From: Vombatus ursinus
Taxonomy: Eukaryota; Chordata; Mammalia; Diprotodontia; Vombatidae
DNA: 64,000 bases
Assembly: GCF_900497805.2 (NCBI RefSeq)
Contig: NW_020953951.1
Coordinates: 942,628-1,006,627 of the forward strand
Direction of reading: 5' to 3'
Position numbers and translations under genes: made by a program. Under the pieces are notes generated by a model that saw only the letters and a program-made list of their open reading frames with translations, did not search any database and was not told where the DNA came from. Below, one piece after another: positions 1 to 11,545 of the stretch; the stretch's first letter is position 1, and every line of letters starts with the position of its first letter.

Positions 1-1060
1 TCCTACCTTGCTTCTTTGTTTATAACCCCAGCAACTCAAATATCATAAATAATAAACATTTGGTGATCAATTGACCCTGACCATAGTGCTTTAGGATGCA
101 AGGACCAGAGACAATGAAATTACATTAACCCAACAGAACCATGTTATACAAGAATCAAAAAAGGAATAACTTAACAGAGGTGAAGAAACAAAACCCAACC
201 ACCAGCTGAAGAAGCAACTATAGCAATTTAATGAAAATCAGCTGTAACCACAATACTTCTAGAAGCATTTACTACATACTAAAGAAGTTAATTATGACTG
301 CCTCAAAAACAATTAAAGTAAATTAACTCTGAACAAATGAGCAAGTGGCTCTTCCTGGGCCAACACAGATTCCATTGGCAGGCCTGGTGCACACTGGGGT
401 TCAGATAGTGTCCTGTCACTGGGAAAAGTAATTAGCCTTCTCCTGTTCTATTCCAAGGTACTCTCAGATATGAATTTTAGTATTCCTGGAATATCAGGTA
501 ATAACTGAAGGAATAAGACTAGACTTTCTGCTTTGCCTTGTCTAGCCAGGACATGACTAGAAAATTCCTGAATAAAGAGAGCACTTTATAAAGAAACATT
601 TTCTTTATAGGGTTCTAAACTTCAGGGCACACTGTGACCAAGAACCCAGTCTGCCACAATGTCTGCCTTCAAGGATTGTTGGATCAGATACCCACACCTC
701 CCCCCTCCAAAAAAAGACTCAGAGACTTAGTTAGACATAAAAGATTGTCTAGGAAAAAAAGAAAAGAGGAATAGTGGAGTGGTATAGGTGAGGAAGCATG
801 GGAGAAAAAAGAAAGGGAGAAGATTTGGAAAGGAGTAGGGCAAAGAAGTGTGGGAATGGTAGGAGAAACAAAGAAATAGCCTATGTTTACAAGTACACAT
901 ACTTTCAAAGTACAAACACTTTAGATTCTAGGCTGCTTGGATTCATTGGTCGTGGTGGGGAATTTGACTACTCCTTGTTCCTCACTGCCATTTAGGGTCT
1001 CTCTCTGTACCTCCATCACTCAGTAATCACACCTGTGAGGTTCATTCAGTCCATATTTAT
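1..1060. other. Non-repetitive, AT-rich stretch without a gene
   Basis: No recognisable repeat, exon or RNA gene is seen. Positions 690-870 are purine-rich (A/G) and the opposite strand gives short pyrimidine-coded frames of low complexity, which are not credible genes. Confidence 0.5.
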
Positions 1061-2001
1061 CATCCAGTCAAGAATGTGGTAGCTGTTGTTTATACACCCT
1101 AAGGAGACTTTCCTTAATTCCTCTATGAGTTCAGTGCCTGACTCACAATCTTTCTCTCCTCCTCAACCCTTGCTCTCAAATCAGAGAACTTCAAAATACA
1201 TACCAATATTCTTTAAAATATGCTAACTTCCCAATTCCTCAACTTAATTGTGTTGTTCCAAACCCTGGTCTTGAATTCCTACAAATATTCTGTCTTCACT
1301 CCTACTTATGTGTTACTGAACAAAGTTGGAATAAAGTACAAATCATTGTGACTGAATCCAACTCTTGCAAACTTTTTCATCCCTCCTCAAACCTCTTGTG
1401 GCTCCTCCTTCCTCCACTCTCAACTGAGAACCCTGCCTCATATTTCACTGAAAAAACATGAGAGCTCCCTCTTTTTGCTTGTTCCTTATTTCACATCATT
1501 CAAATGCCTTCTGTAACTATCTCCTTCTTCACCCAGTTTCTCATGAAGAGATAGCTCTACTCTTTGGCAAGGCAGACCGCTCTACAAACACAAATGATCC
1601 AAATCCATCCTGTCTTCTCCAACAGATTGCCCCCTCTATCATCCTACTCTCTCGCTAATCTTCAGTCTCTCCCTGACTACTGGCTGCTTCCCTATAGCTT
1701 ACAAACAAGCCCATGTCTTCTCTATCCTCAAAAACCTCTCATTTCATCAGTCCATCCCTGCTATCTTATCTTATCTCACATCTCTCCTCCCTTTTGTGGC
1801 TAATCTCCAAGAAAAGGCCAGCTAAAATAGCTTCAACTTCCTTTCCTGTCATTCTCTTAACTCTTTGCAGTCTAGCTTCTGAATTCATCATTTGACTGAA
1901 ACTAATTTCTTCAAAATTACTGATAATGTTTTAATCTGATAATGATTAATGGCTTTTCCTCAATCTTTATCCTTCTTTACCTCTCCAGGGAAGGGAGCGA
2001 G

Positions 2002-2247
2002 AATTTATTAAGCACCTATTATGGGCCAAGGTGGTATTGAAGGCTTTACAAATACTACCTCATTTGATCCTCACAACTCCTCAGCAAAGTGGGTGTCATT
2101 ATTTATCTCCATTTTATAGTTAAGGTATCTGAGGCAAAGAGAAGTTAAGTGACTTGCCCAGAATCACAGTGTCTGAGGCTACATTTGAACGCAGGTCTTT
2201 TCTAATTCCAAGTCTAGTGCTCAATCCACTGAGTCACCTAGCTGCCT
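2002..2247 (-). mobile_element. MIR-type CORE-SINE (MAR1/THER1-like) inside L2
   Basis: On the minus strand the order is tRNA-like head (CTAGCTGCC end at 2247), the conserved GTGACTTGCCCAGAATCACA core at about 2149-2168 seen in reverse, and the AGCACCTATTATG tail. It interrupts an L2 that continues on both sides, so it is younger than that L2. Confidence 0.8.
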
Positions 2248-3371
2248 TTGCAGCTTTGACACAATCACCTTTTTCTCACCGGCACTGTCTTTTCTTCAGA
2301 TTTTTATGACATTGCTCTCCCCTGAGTCTCCTCTTGCTTGTCTGACCACTCCTCCTCAGTCTCCTTTGCTGGATCTTCATCCAGGGCACACTATCTAAAC
2401 ATGAGGAACTCCCAAGGCTCTGTCCCTGGCTATCTTTTCATCTCCCTCTGTATTATTTCACTTGGTGATCTCATCAGCTACTAGGGCTTCAATTATTATC
2501 TTTATGTAGATGACCAGTCATCTATCCTTAATCTCTCTGCTGACCTCCAGTCTCTCAACTACCTTTTAGACACCTCCAACTGGATGTCACATAGATATGC
2601 TAAATTTAACATTTCAAAATTGAACTCGTTATCTTTCCCTTCAAAACCTCCCTTCTTCCTAACTTCCTTATTACTGTCTAGGGAGGTTATCACTATCCTT
2701 CCCACTCACCCTAGCTCACAACCTAGTTGTCAACCTCAACTCCTAACTCTCTGACCCCTCCCCCCATATCCAAACAGCTGTCAAGTCCTGTCATTTCTAC
2801 CTTCATAACACCTCTCATATATTCTGCCTTTTCTTCTCTGACATTACAACCACTCTTACGTAAACCCTCATCATTTCAAAACTAGATTATTCCAAAAGCC
2901 TACTAGTTTGACTCCTTGACTCAAGTCTCTCCCCACTCTAACCCATTTTCCACTCATTGTCAAATTACTCTTCCTAAAATGCAGGTCTGACCATATCACT
3001 GCCCCTATTCAAAAAAATCCAGGTGCTTCCTACTACCTTCAAGATCAAATATAAAAATCCTCTGTTCGCCTTTTAACACCTTTTATAAATTGATCCTTTC
3101 CTACCTTTCCAGTTTCCTTATACCTTACTCTCCCATATATTCAGGGATCCAGTGATATTGCCCTCCCCGCTGTTCTTTGTAGAAGACTTTCCATCTCTAC
3201 AATCTGAGCATTCTCATTGGCTGTACCTCATGCCTGGAACACTCTCCTTCTTCATTTCCAGTTCTTGACTTTCTTCAAGTCTTAGCTAAAGTCCCACTTT
3301 CTGCAAGAAACCTTTCTTCGTCCTCATTAATCTTATTACCTTCCCTCAGAGACTACCCCCAATTTATTCTC

Positions 3372-3730
3372 AGTCAGTCAACAAACATCTGTTAAGTACC
3401 TATTATGTTCTAGGCAGTGAGCTAAGCTGGGGATCCATAAAAAGGGCAAAACAATAACAACGGATCATGACGATCACAACCCACCCCAGTTCCTGCTCTC
3501 AAATAGCTCACAATATAATGGAGAAAAAACATGTAAGTAACTATGTACAAATTACATACAGAACAAAATGAAGATCATCTCAACGAGAAGACACTAGAAT
3601 TAAGGCGCATGAGGAAAGGCTTCCAATAAAAGGTAGGATTTTAGCTGGGACTTGAAGAAAGCCTAGGTTGCCAGGAGACAGAGATGAGGAGGAAGAACAC
3701 CACAGGCATGGGAGGATGGCCAGTGTGGAT
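3372..3730 (-). mobile_element. L2-clade LINE 3' end inserted in opposite orientation into an L2
   Basis: This is the reverse complement of the L2 3' end: GTCAGTCAACAAACATCTG, then the region with CAGTTCCTGCTCTCAAATAG, then the ORF end. It lies between the body and the final 60 bp of the plus-strand L2. It is 5' truncated, as is usual for LINE insertions. Confidence 0.8.
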
Positions 3731-3798
3731 AGCAGTGTATTAGCGCAATGCCTGGCACATAATAGACACTTAATAAAAGCTAGATGACTGACTGACTG

Positions 3799-4105
3799 CC
3801 CAATGGCAGCTACGTGATGGAGTGGATAAAATGTTAGATATGGAATCAGGAAGACCCAAGTTCACATGCTAGGGTTGGGCTCAGACACTTACTAGCTGTG
3901 TGACCCAAGGCAAGTCACTTAATCTCTGTCTGCCTCAATTTCCTCAACTATAAAATGAGGATCAAATAAACAGCACCTACTTCTCACAGGGTTAAGGATC
4001 AAATGAGATAATAATATATAGAAGGTACATAATAAATGCTTATTGACTGACTAAAGGGCTTTAACACAGACTCTGGCACATAGTAGGCATTTAATAAATG
4101 CTTGT
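3799..4105 (+). mobile_element. MIR-type CORE-SINE with a duplicated tail
   Basis: A tRNA-like head (GGCAGCTACGTGATGGAGTG) is followed by ACTTACTAGCTGTGTGACC, a CORE region with TTTCCTCAACTATAAAATG, and the AATAAATGCTTATTGACTGAC tail at about 4054. A second L2/SINE-like tail (CTGGCACATAGTAGGCAT) follows to about 4105, either a fragment of another element or a tail duplication. Confidence 0.75.
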
Positions 4106-4109
4106 TCCT

Positions 4110-4819
4110 TTATTTCAACCAGCTCACTCCCCCTGACCCTGTCCAATGGAAAACAAGCTTGCATTCTTCAGCCAGATATCTGAACAAGGGACCAAGCCAG
4201 AGCTAGCCAAGTAAACTAAACCAGGCCCAGCCAGACATGAGAGTAAGAGGTGATAAACATCTTATCATCAGAAATCTTCTAGGTTTTCTGAGAACAAGTC
4301 TGGCACTTGTGTACATTAAGTTCTTTGGGCAGCTTTGAGTTTTTATTTAGAAATGAGTGACAGTCAGGTTATATCTCCTTTTTTGCTATCTCCAACTCCA
4401 TACTTTTATATGACAATCAGGCGACAGTGGGTTAAGTCAGAACATAGATAATATATTACTAAGGAATGAGACTGCGTGACTCCTTGCTAGGTAATGTGAC
4501 CTCAGCCCTAGAACAAACTAATGTGCAAAGCTACACAAAGCAGGGGCCCAACTAAATGTCTATGGACAAGATGGGAGGGAAATGGCTGCAATTAACTTGA
4601 GGCCAAGAGTTGTCTCTTGGTTGTATATTTCCACTAAGGTGCCCCTTATTTTCAGAAAGATTTTCTTTGTCTATCTTTTTTTTTTGTTTGTTTGTAAAGT
4701 GAGTGTGAGAAGACATTCCCACCTCTCAAGCTGCAAGCTTAAATTATGCAGATATAAAACCTAAAGTACACTGCAAACTTCCTACAACCCAGGGAAGTTG
4801 TAAGGATCAAATGGAGTGA
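4110..4819. other. Non-repetitive stretch without a gene
   Basis: No repeat family or coding exon is recognised. A short T-run lies at about 4677-4686. Confidence 0.4.
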
Positions 4820-4970
4820 TAAAGAGTGATGAGTCCAGGATACAAAGTCATGATTCTGAGACATTGGAAGGATGGTGGTTCCTTCAACAGAAATAATAAA
4901 TTTTAGAAGAGGGGAGGGTTTAGGGAGAACAAATATTGAGTTTAGCATTAAACATGTTAAGTTTAAGATG
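4820..4970 (-). mobile_element. L2-clade LINE internal fragment
   Basis: The block with GGGGAGGGTTTAGGGAGAAC and ACATGTTAAGTTTAAGATG is the reverse complement of the L2 ORF segment also present at about 2580-2700 and 49290-49390. Both ends are truncated. Confidence 0.7.
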
Positions 4971-4971
4971 G

Positions 4972-5150
4972 CACTTTTTATAGCATTTTAAGGTTTACAA
5001 AGCATATTTCTCATACTACTGTGAGATTGGTCATGATTGCATTTTAGAAAAAAAAGGAAACTGAGGCTCAGAAGTAAAGTGAATTGCACCTGATCATACT
5101 CAGAAGAAGTAACAGACCTAGGTTAATCCTAAGGTCTCCTGATGCCCCTT
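4972..5150 (-). mobile_element. MIR-type SINE fragment
   Basis: In reverse orientation it has AGGTTTACAAAGCATATTTC, a degraded core around GGAAACTGAGGCTCAGA and the decayed tRNA-side end with AGGTCTCCTGATG. It is old and diverged. Confidence 0.6.
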
Positions 5151-5439
5151 GGCATCTGTGGAGACAGAGTAGAAGGCTGCTCTGTTAGCCCACTGGAAGC
5201 CTGACCATGTATCTAAAGATTCTAAGGCCCTTTCTGGCTGATCCAAAAGGCATCTGTGTCCAATTGATGGACAACAAGGCTATGGAGTAGTCAATCGTTT
5301 TGGGTGCTTTATGGGGGGAAAAAACCAGCAGTTGTGATCTAGGTGGTTAGTTTTGAGCAACTTAGATTCCTTTCTCAACCAACAGATTCATACCCAGAAG
5401 AAGTAGAGGCATACAAATGGGCTAGAAGAGGTTTTCCTA

Positions 5440-5590
5440 GCATGAAAGAGTGTTAAACAAAGTCAGAAGACTTTGAAGATCCTGTCTCTTACACTTACCA
5501 GCTATGTGACCATCCATGGGCAAGCTCTTTGGACCCCTTGGAGCTTCAGTTTATTTATGTGTACAAAGGAGATAACTGAATGGTACAACC
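5440..5590 (+). mobile_element. MIR-type SINE fragment
   Basis: ACACTTACCAGCTATGTGACC, GGGCAAGCTCTTTG and the following cytosine/thymine-rich core match the MIR/CORE-SINE middle. The head and tail are lost. Confidence 0.55.
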
Positions 5591-6672
5591 AACTTTAAGC
5601 TTTCTATGAAAGAAGTATTTTGTCAACTTTAAATTGCTATGGAAATGGAACTTATAATTTATCCATATGAAAATGGAGAAGATATGAAAGAGTATATAAA
5701 AGAAAAGAAAGAATGAATGGCTACAGAAGCCAAGATGGTAGAGCACAGCTTAACTCTGCCACAAAAATCTAGAAAATACACCAGACTGAGGCCTGATTTG
5801 GAATATATATTTTTTTTAATCTTGAGTCATTTTTCTAGTCCAAGCTGGCATAGAGAGATAGATAGAGAGGTCTGCAAACACTGGGGATGGAGGTCTAATC
5901 AGGTGTATGCCATTAGAGCATTCCAGTACAGCAATGAAAGAAGAACTAGGCTTTAGAGCAAGGTAAGAAAAGGTCTCAGACCCACACAAAGGGGTCCAAA
6001 CTCGTGCAGGGTGAAGGAACAGGTATCAGAGAGCAGCTGTGTTGTTCACCATCCAATTCCAGGTCATGTAGTTACAGTGAACTGAGGAGGAAACCTATAC
6101 CTACAGGAGGCATTCCAGGATGTAGTAGTCACAGGCTAGGCTGTGTACTGATCAAAGAGCAAATTTAGAAAATGTGTGGCTATGATCCCAAAAGCAAAGT
6201 GGAGCTGGGGTTTCAGTTCCAGCACAGACTAAAACCTACACAAGAACAAACACATCAGGAATCCCAAACCAAAGGAGAACATGTAGGGGTTTCTAGCTGG
6301 CTGATGGTAGCCAAGTTTAGCAGCAGTTTACTGGCACTCCAAACAGAAGCAAGCCCACAGGTTTGTTGCTCAGACCCAAACCCAGGTCAGGAACTTGCAG
6401 AGCTCAGACCAAGAGGGCAGCAAACAGATTTTGTCCTGGATCAGACCACTATGGGAACACTGAAAGCTTACAAGTCTCTAACCTAAGTAGTCTCTGAGAT
6501 CTTGGGGGAAAAAAACCATAACACTCAATACTCTAAAAAGTAGTAGTAGCAGGACCTTAAAGGACACAACTTTGGCCCAGATATTCCCTCCAGAAGTACA
6601 CAGAGCCCAACCCTAGCACAAAGTCCAAAGTCAGGAAGTAGGATGTAAGAATAACAAATAAAAAAGACTCCC

Positions 6673-7730
6673 TAATCAAAACAGCTCTGAGGTACCACAT
6701 CACACCTATCAGACTGGCTAACATGACAAAACAGGAAAACTATAAATGCTGGAGAAGATGTGGGAAAATTGGAACACTAATGCATTGTTGGTGGAGTTGT
6801 TAACTGAGTCAACCATTCTAGAAAGCAATTTGGAACTATGCCCAAAGGGCTAGAGAAATGTGCATATCCTTTGACCTAGCAATACCACTACTAGGTCTGT
6901 ATCCCAGTGAGCATAGGAATGGGAAAAGGACTCACATGTACAAAAATATTTATAGCACCTCTTTTTGTAGTGGCAAAGAATTGGAAATTGAGGGGATGCT
7001 CATCAATTGGGGAATGGCTGAACAACTTGTGGTATGTGAATGCAATGGAATACAATTGTGCTATTAGAAATAATAAGCTGGGGGCAGCTAGGTGGCGCAG
7101 TAGATAGAGCACTGGCCCTGAAGTCAAGAGGACCTAACTTCACATCCAGCCTCAGCCCAAACACTTGACACTTACTAGCTGGGTGACCTTGGGCAAGTCA
7201 CTTAACCCCAATTGCCTAAAAAAAAAGATAAATAAATAAAAGAAAAAGAAATAATGAGCTGGAGGATTTCAGAAAGGAAAGACTTGGATGAACTGATGCT
7301 GAGTGAAGTGAGCAGAACTAGGAGAACATTGTACACAGTAACAGCCATACTGTGTGATGACTAACTTTGATAGACTTATCTCTTCTTAGCAATGCAAGGA
7401 TCTAAGACAACTCCAAAAGGCTCACAATGGAAAATACTGTCCACAGCCAGAAAAAGAACTACGGAGTCTGAATGCAGATAGAAGCACATTACTTGCTCGA
7501 TCTTTTTTTCTTTATTTTTTTGTTTGTTTCTTCTTTCTCATGGTTTCTCCCATTGGTTCTGTTTCTTCTTTACAACATGACTAATGTGAAAATAGGCTTA
7601 ATATGAATGTATAAGTAGAGCCTGTATCAGACTGCACCGCTTCTTGGGGTGGGGGGAGGGGAGAGATGGGGAGAAAATTTGGAACTCAAAATATTACAGA
7701 AGTAAATGTTGGAAACTAAAAATTTTTTTA
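6673..7730 (+). mobile_element. 5'-truncated LINE-1 (ORF2 3' end and 3' UTR)
   Basis: The sequence corresponds to the ORF2 C-terminal coding region (AATGCTGGAGAAGATGTGGG, TTTGACCTAGCAATACCACT, TTTATAGCACCTCTTTTTG) followed by the marsupial LINE-1 3' UTR and an A-rich end. It is flanked by AAAAAAGACTCCC (6660-6672) and AAAAAAGGCTCCC (7731-7743), a 13-bp target-site duplication with one difference. A SINE interrupts it at 7081-7246. The frame is broken. Confidence 0.88.
7081..7246 (+). mobile_element. tRNA-derived marsupial SINE (WALLSI-like)
   Basis: It begins GGGGCAGCTAGGTGGCGCAG with a good Pol III A-box, has a decayed B-box region, ACTTACTAGCTGGGTGACC, AAGTCACTTAACCCCAATTG and an A-rich tail. 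It is flanked by AGAAATAATAAGCTG (7066-7080) and AGAAATAATGAGCTG (7247-7261), a 15-bp duplication with one difference. It is the innermost of three nested insertions. Confidence 0.9.
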
Positions 7731-8430
7731 AAAAAAGGCTCCCACCATAAGGAGCTATTATTGTGACAAGGACACTCAAGACACAAGCTCAGAAGAAAAT
7801 GACTATAAAACAGTTACAAGCAAAGCCTCAAAGAAAAACATAGCGTGGCTACTAGTTCAACCAGAATTCCTGGAAGAGATGAAGCAAGAATTTTTTAAAA
7901 AGAGTTTTAAAATGTTTTTTATAAATGAGAACATTAGAGGAAAAAATTGAAAAAAAAATGAGAGCTATGCAAGAAAGAATTGAAAAACAATACCACCACC
8001 ATCAATTTGGAACAAGAGCTACAAAATCATACCTAACAAACATCCTGAAAATTAGAATAAACAAAATAGAATCTAATAACTCGAAAAGATAACAAAAAGT
8101 ATTAAAACAAAGTCAAAAGAACCCCCCCGAAAAAAAGAAGGAAGGAAGAAAAAATAAAATGTAAGCTATTTGTAAAAATGTAAAATATAAGCTATTTCAC
8201 AGCAAAAACAGACCAAAGGAAAAACTGGACTACATGAATACCATGATCAGAAGGGGGGGGGGAGCTTTGACATTCTATTTCAACAAATCATAAAAGATAA
8301 CTGCCCAGATCTCTTACAACTAGAGGGTAAAATAAAAACAGAAAGAATGTATTTGTCACCTCTTGACAGGAAACCCCAAAATGAAAACTCCCAAAAACAT
8401 TATAGTTAAAATCCAGAACCTCTGAGTCAA

Positions 8431-9035
8431 AGAAGAATGAATGAATACAATGGTCTGGTTGACATGGTCTCAGCCTCCATTGAACTACTTTCAGGAAAAG
8501 ACTGGCTTCTCTACATCTAGGGCTGGTGACAGGATACTAAACAGGGCTAAGCAGTTTGAATCAGACAGATGGGAAGACAGGAAGCTCTACAAGGAGCAGA
8601 TCCCATTTTCCTCACTTGTCTTGCCTCACCTCCCTCTCCCCTCAGCACGATAAACTTTCCTTCTACAAAGCATCAGCAAATTCTGCCTTCATCTTACTCA
8701 CTAAGTAGCTTCAAAGTCCAGACTCATAACTCTTTAACACTAAAAGTCTCTAAAATAATTCCTCCATTCCTAAATGAGCACTTTACTTCAGCCTTGCTGA
8801 CCAACACCCATCATCTCTTCCATTTTCTCAATTCATCATGCTCTGTGCTCTGAACAGTACCCATAAACAATTACCTGGCACAGTCTCACTTCCCCCAGGC
8901 ACCAGCAGGGAGAAGTCAAAGCAGGAAGGGAAAAGCATAGGACTAGAAACTAAAAAATATGTCTTCTGGCTTGAAGAAGAAAAGAAGAACCATAAGAATG
9001 CCCTATGCTATGTAGTTGTTCACAAAAAAAAATCA
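8431..9035. other. Stretch without recognised gene or repeat
   Basis: Several short frames occur here but none resembles a known protein and codon-like conservation cannot be judged. The last 200 bp are A-rich. Confidence 0.35.
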
Positions 9036-9039
9036 AAGC

Positions 9040-9205
9040 TCTAGGTCTGGAAGGGTTACCAGAGGCCATCTAGTTCAATCTCCTCATTTTACAGATGAGA
9101 AAACTGAGGAACAGATAGGTTTTAAGCACTGAAGGGATAATGTGAATCCCAGTGCTCTGACTCCAGAGCTAGTACTCTTTCTATCATATCACACTGCCTC
9201 TTAGG
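9040..9205 (-). mobile_element. MIR-like SINE with L3-type end
   Basis: AGGTCTGGAAGGGTTACCAG, CCTCATTTTACAGATGAG and the CCAGAGCTAGTACTCTTTC end give a reverse-orientation MIR-like unit joined to an L3/CR1-type tail. The same composite recurs at 16545, 43990, 45765, 47365, 50370 and 52785. Confidence 0.65.
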
Positions 9206-9715
9206 CCTTGAGCTTTTGCCTTGCCACACCCATTATAAATTGTTGCACAGCTCTAAGTCCAGAGAAAACTGGAATACTAGTTTTGTAGAGAAAAGAGTTC
9301 ATTAGTTAAAAACGAAGCTTTTCTCTTATGACCTTCTATCATTCCATGTTTCCCCATGACTCACTTTTCCTAAGTTTATTCTACATCCTACCAGGACCTG
9401 ATCAATTTCTCCATTCATCAGCAGTCTTTCAGGCAATATTACCTTTGCACCAACCTTACTTTCTTCCCTTCCTAATCCCTATCCCATAGTTACCAGTTCA
9501 ACATCTCCACTGTCTTTGAATCCCCTGCCCCATTCCAATTGATATTCAAGCATTTCCAAAACCCAACTTTGATTTACCCCCACTATCCTGGGCTCCTGAA
9601 TGGAGTTGGAGGAAAATCACACAATTGAGTAGGCTAGGTCCACAATAAATTCGTTATCTAATCTCAAACGAATCTATCAATAATTAAGCCCTGATAACAA
9701 AAGCTAATTTTTCTA
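9206..9715. other. Non-repetitive stretch without a gene
   Basis: No family or exon recognised. Confidence 0.35.
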
Positions 9716-9718
9716 GAA

Positions 9719-9985
9719 GTAGCTGGAGGCTCAGTGGATAGAGCACTGGGCCTGGAGTAAAGAAGAACTGAGTTGAAATTAGCCTCAGACACTTACTAGT
9801 GTGTGACCTTAGGCAAGTCATTTAACCACTGTTTGCCTCAGTTTCCTTGATTGTGAAATAGGGATAATAATAGCATCTACCTTCCAAGGCTGTTATAAGG
9901 ATCAAATGAGATAATATTTGTAAAAGTGTTTGGTAAATGCCTGGCACATAGGTTATATAAATACTGATTTCCTTCCCTTATGCAT
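9719..9985 (+). mobile_element. MIR-type CORE-SINE, nearly full length
   Basis: The head reads AGCTGGAGGCTCAGTGGATAG. It is followed by CACTTACTAGTGTGTGACC, TGCCTCAGTTTCC, ATAATAATAGCATCTACC, GGATCAAATGAGATAATA and a CCTGGCACATAGGTTATATA tail. All parts of the family are present in order. Confidence 0.85.
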
Positions 9986-10384
9986 GTATAAGGAAACAAA
10001 AATTATGGAATTTTATCTGAAAATCTTTTTCCCCCCATTTTGCCTATTTCTCCATGAGCAGGAAAAGGTTTTATTGGATTAAAACACAAACAGCCTTCAA
10101 GGGTGCCTCAGTTTCTCCCATCCCTTCCCAGGAAAAAACTGTAACCTGTCATCTCTTTCCCAAAGTCCTGTTTGCAGACAAAGTACCTTGGTACCTGCTG
10201 ACTGAATGCATAAGAAAGCCCTATCAACAGCTATGTGCAGCGAGAACCTTAATGAAATTAAAGCTCTTAAAACGAACTAGGCAATGTGAGTTCTGGGTCT
10301 CCTGAGCATGTCAACTTGTCTTGCCTTCCAGGGACCTACCTCAGTTTTCCCAGGTGAGAAAAATAAGCCCAAGAAGTCCCTAAG

Positions 10385-10605
10385 TAGAGCAGTATAGCAG
10401 AAAGGATAAAGCACTGGACTTAGAATCAAAATATACAAGTTTTAATTCTAGGTCTCATTAGCCAGATGACCTCTAGCAAATGATTTAACCTTTATAAATC
10501 ACTTCTTTGTAGTAAGTGTAAGATGGTACCTAAATTTCCTATCTCACAAGTTTGCCATGAAGAAAATTTCTCACTTAAAGCAACACAGAAATACGTTATT
10601 CACAC
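10385..10605 (+). mobile_element. Old MIR-type CORE-SINE
   Basis: AGCAGAAAGGATAAAGCACTGG, a weak middle (GACCTCTAGCAAATGATTTA) and an AT-rich remnant of the CORE. It is highly diverged. Confidence 0.6.
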
Positions 10606-11005
10606 TAGTGTATAGTTTAACCCTAAGTTGTATGCTCCATTCTACAAAGGACAGGGTATAGGAAATGCTGAGTGGTAATGCTCCCACAGAATCACAGAGC
10701 TTCAAATAACAAATGAGAGCAATGGCTTAGAAATTATCCCAGTCAACTCAAATGAAGAACTATCACTATTGAGCTAAAATGACCCCATAAAGGGAGAATA
10801 GAAAAGAAGGCAGGGAAATAGCACTGTGGGGCTAGAATCAAAGGGTTCTTCATAATTTTTTTAACGTTCTAGTATAACTAGAACAGAACACATAGAACAG
10901 CACGAAGGAGCTTACCACAGCCCAAATCAGCCAAGTCTTTCAGTGCTGTCACCAAACTGTAGAAACCTCATGCTACTGGCCCAAGCCAACAAAATGGACA
11001 ACTGC
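10606..11005. other. Stretch without a gene; possible L3 trace near 10690
   Basis: CAGAATCACAGAGCTTCAAA near 10687 resembles the end of an L3/MIR composite but is too decayed to call. Confidence 0.3.
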
Positions 11006-11009
11006 CAAT

Positions 11010-11372
11010 ACACCCCATGCTTCCTTTCCCCTATGCCTTTTGTTCCCTATTTCTGGTATAACTTCTTTCCCTGCTCTTATTTTATTAAATTTCTACTTAT
11101 CCTTTAAAGTCCAATTCAAATGCTACCTATAATAGGAAGCATTCCTTGGTGTCCCATCAGTAATACCTTTCTTCCCTTAGAGCTCAAGAGTACTTAATTT
11201 ATACCTTTCATTCACTTATCATGTATCGTATATTACAGTTATTTGTACATATGCCCTATCCCTCTACTAAACTGTAAGTTCCATTACAGCGAGGACTTTG
11301 TTTCAGTCAAACACTGTATCTTTCTCCAGTGTTTTATACATAGTAGGCACTTAATGTTTATGGACTTTGGTT
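11010..11372 (+). mobile_element. Ancient L2 3' end
   Basis: AATTCAAATGCTACCTATAA, ACTAAACTGTAAGTTCCATT and CATAGTAGGCACTTAATG follow the L2 3' UTR in order. It is more diverged than the copies at 48435 and 57010. Confidence 0.7.
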
Positions 11373-11424
11373 ATTTAACCCTGCATTTCCCACAGTGCTC
11401 AGCACAGGATTGTATATAATGAAT

Positions 11425-11545
11425 GAAACAGCACTTATTCAGTGCCTACTATGTATAAGGCACTGGGAATATAAATACAGCCCCAGTCCTGAAGGAGTGA
11501 ACAGTCTAATGGAAGAAACAACACATCTAAGGGAGTGGTGACCAG
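11425..11545 (-). mobile_element. L2 3' end fragment
   Basis: Reverse-oriented GCACTTATTCAGTGCCTACT, AAGGCACTGGGAATATAAAT and CAGTCCTGAAGGAGTGAACA are the L2 terminal 3' UTR. It lies tail to tail with the preceding L2. Confidence 0.72.

Larger units (their letters stand above)
1065..3798 (+). mobile_element. L2-clade LINE, degraded and interrupted
   Basis: The plus strand follows the L2 reverse-transcriptase region and 3' UTR. It parallels the copies at 23260-24815 and 48435-50118, for example the stretches around 1381-1560 and 2330-2500, and ends with GACTGACTGACTG at about 3798. Two later insertions cut it: a minus-strand CORE-SINE at about 2002-2247 and a minus-strand L2 at about 3372-3730. 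About 120 bp of the usual L2 3' UTR is missing around the second insertion. No long frame survives. Pieces are about 1065-2001, 2248-3371 and 3737-3798. Confidence 0.8.
5715..8430 (+). mobile_element. HAL1-like (ORF1-only) LINE-1, split by a LINE-1 insertion
   Basis: Segment one (5715-6672) is LINE-1 5' UTR, starting near AAGATGGTAGAGCACAGC with degenerate repeats of the kind seen at 21332 and 55045. Segment two (7744-8430) continues into an ORF1-like A-rich region (GAACATTAGAGGAAAAAATTG, later CTGCCCAGATCTCTTACAAC, matching 22890-22930 and 56375-56400). The split is a later LINE-1 3' insertion flanked by a 13-bp duplication. No ORF2 sequence belongs to this element. No intact frame remains. 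Confidence 0.7.

Noticed and set aside
1381-3360. Long pyrimidine-rich strand as a host UTR or intron branch region
   Set aside because: It aligns by eye with L2 copies elsewhere in the window over its whole length.
7081-7160. A functional tRNA gene, because of good A- and B-boxes
   Set aside because: The sequence cannot fold into a full cloverleaf with an anticodon arm and continues into a SINE body with A-tail and target duplication.
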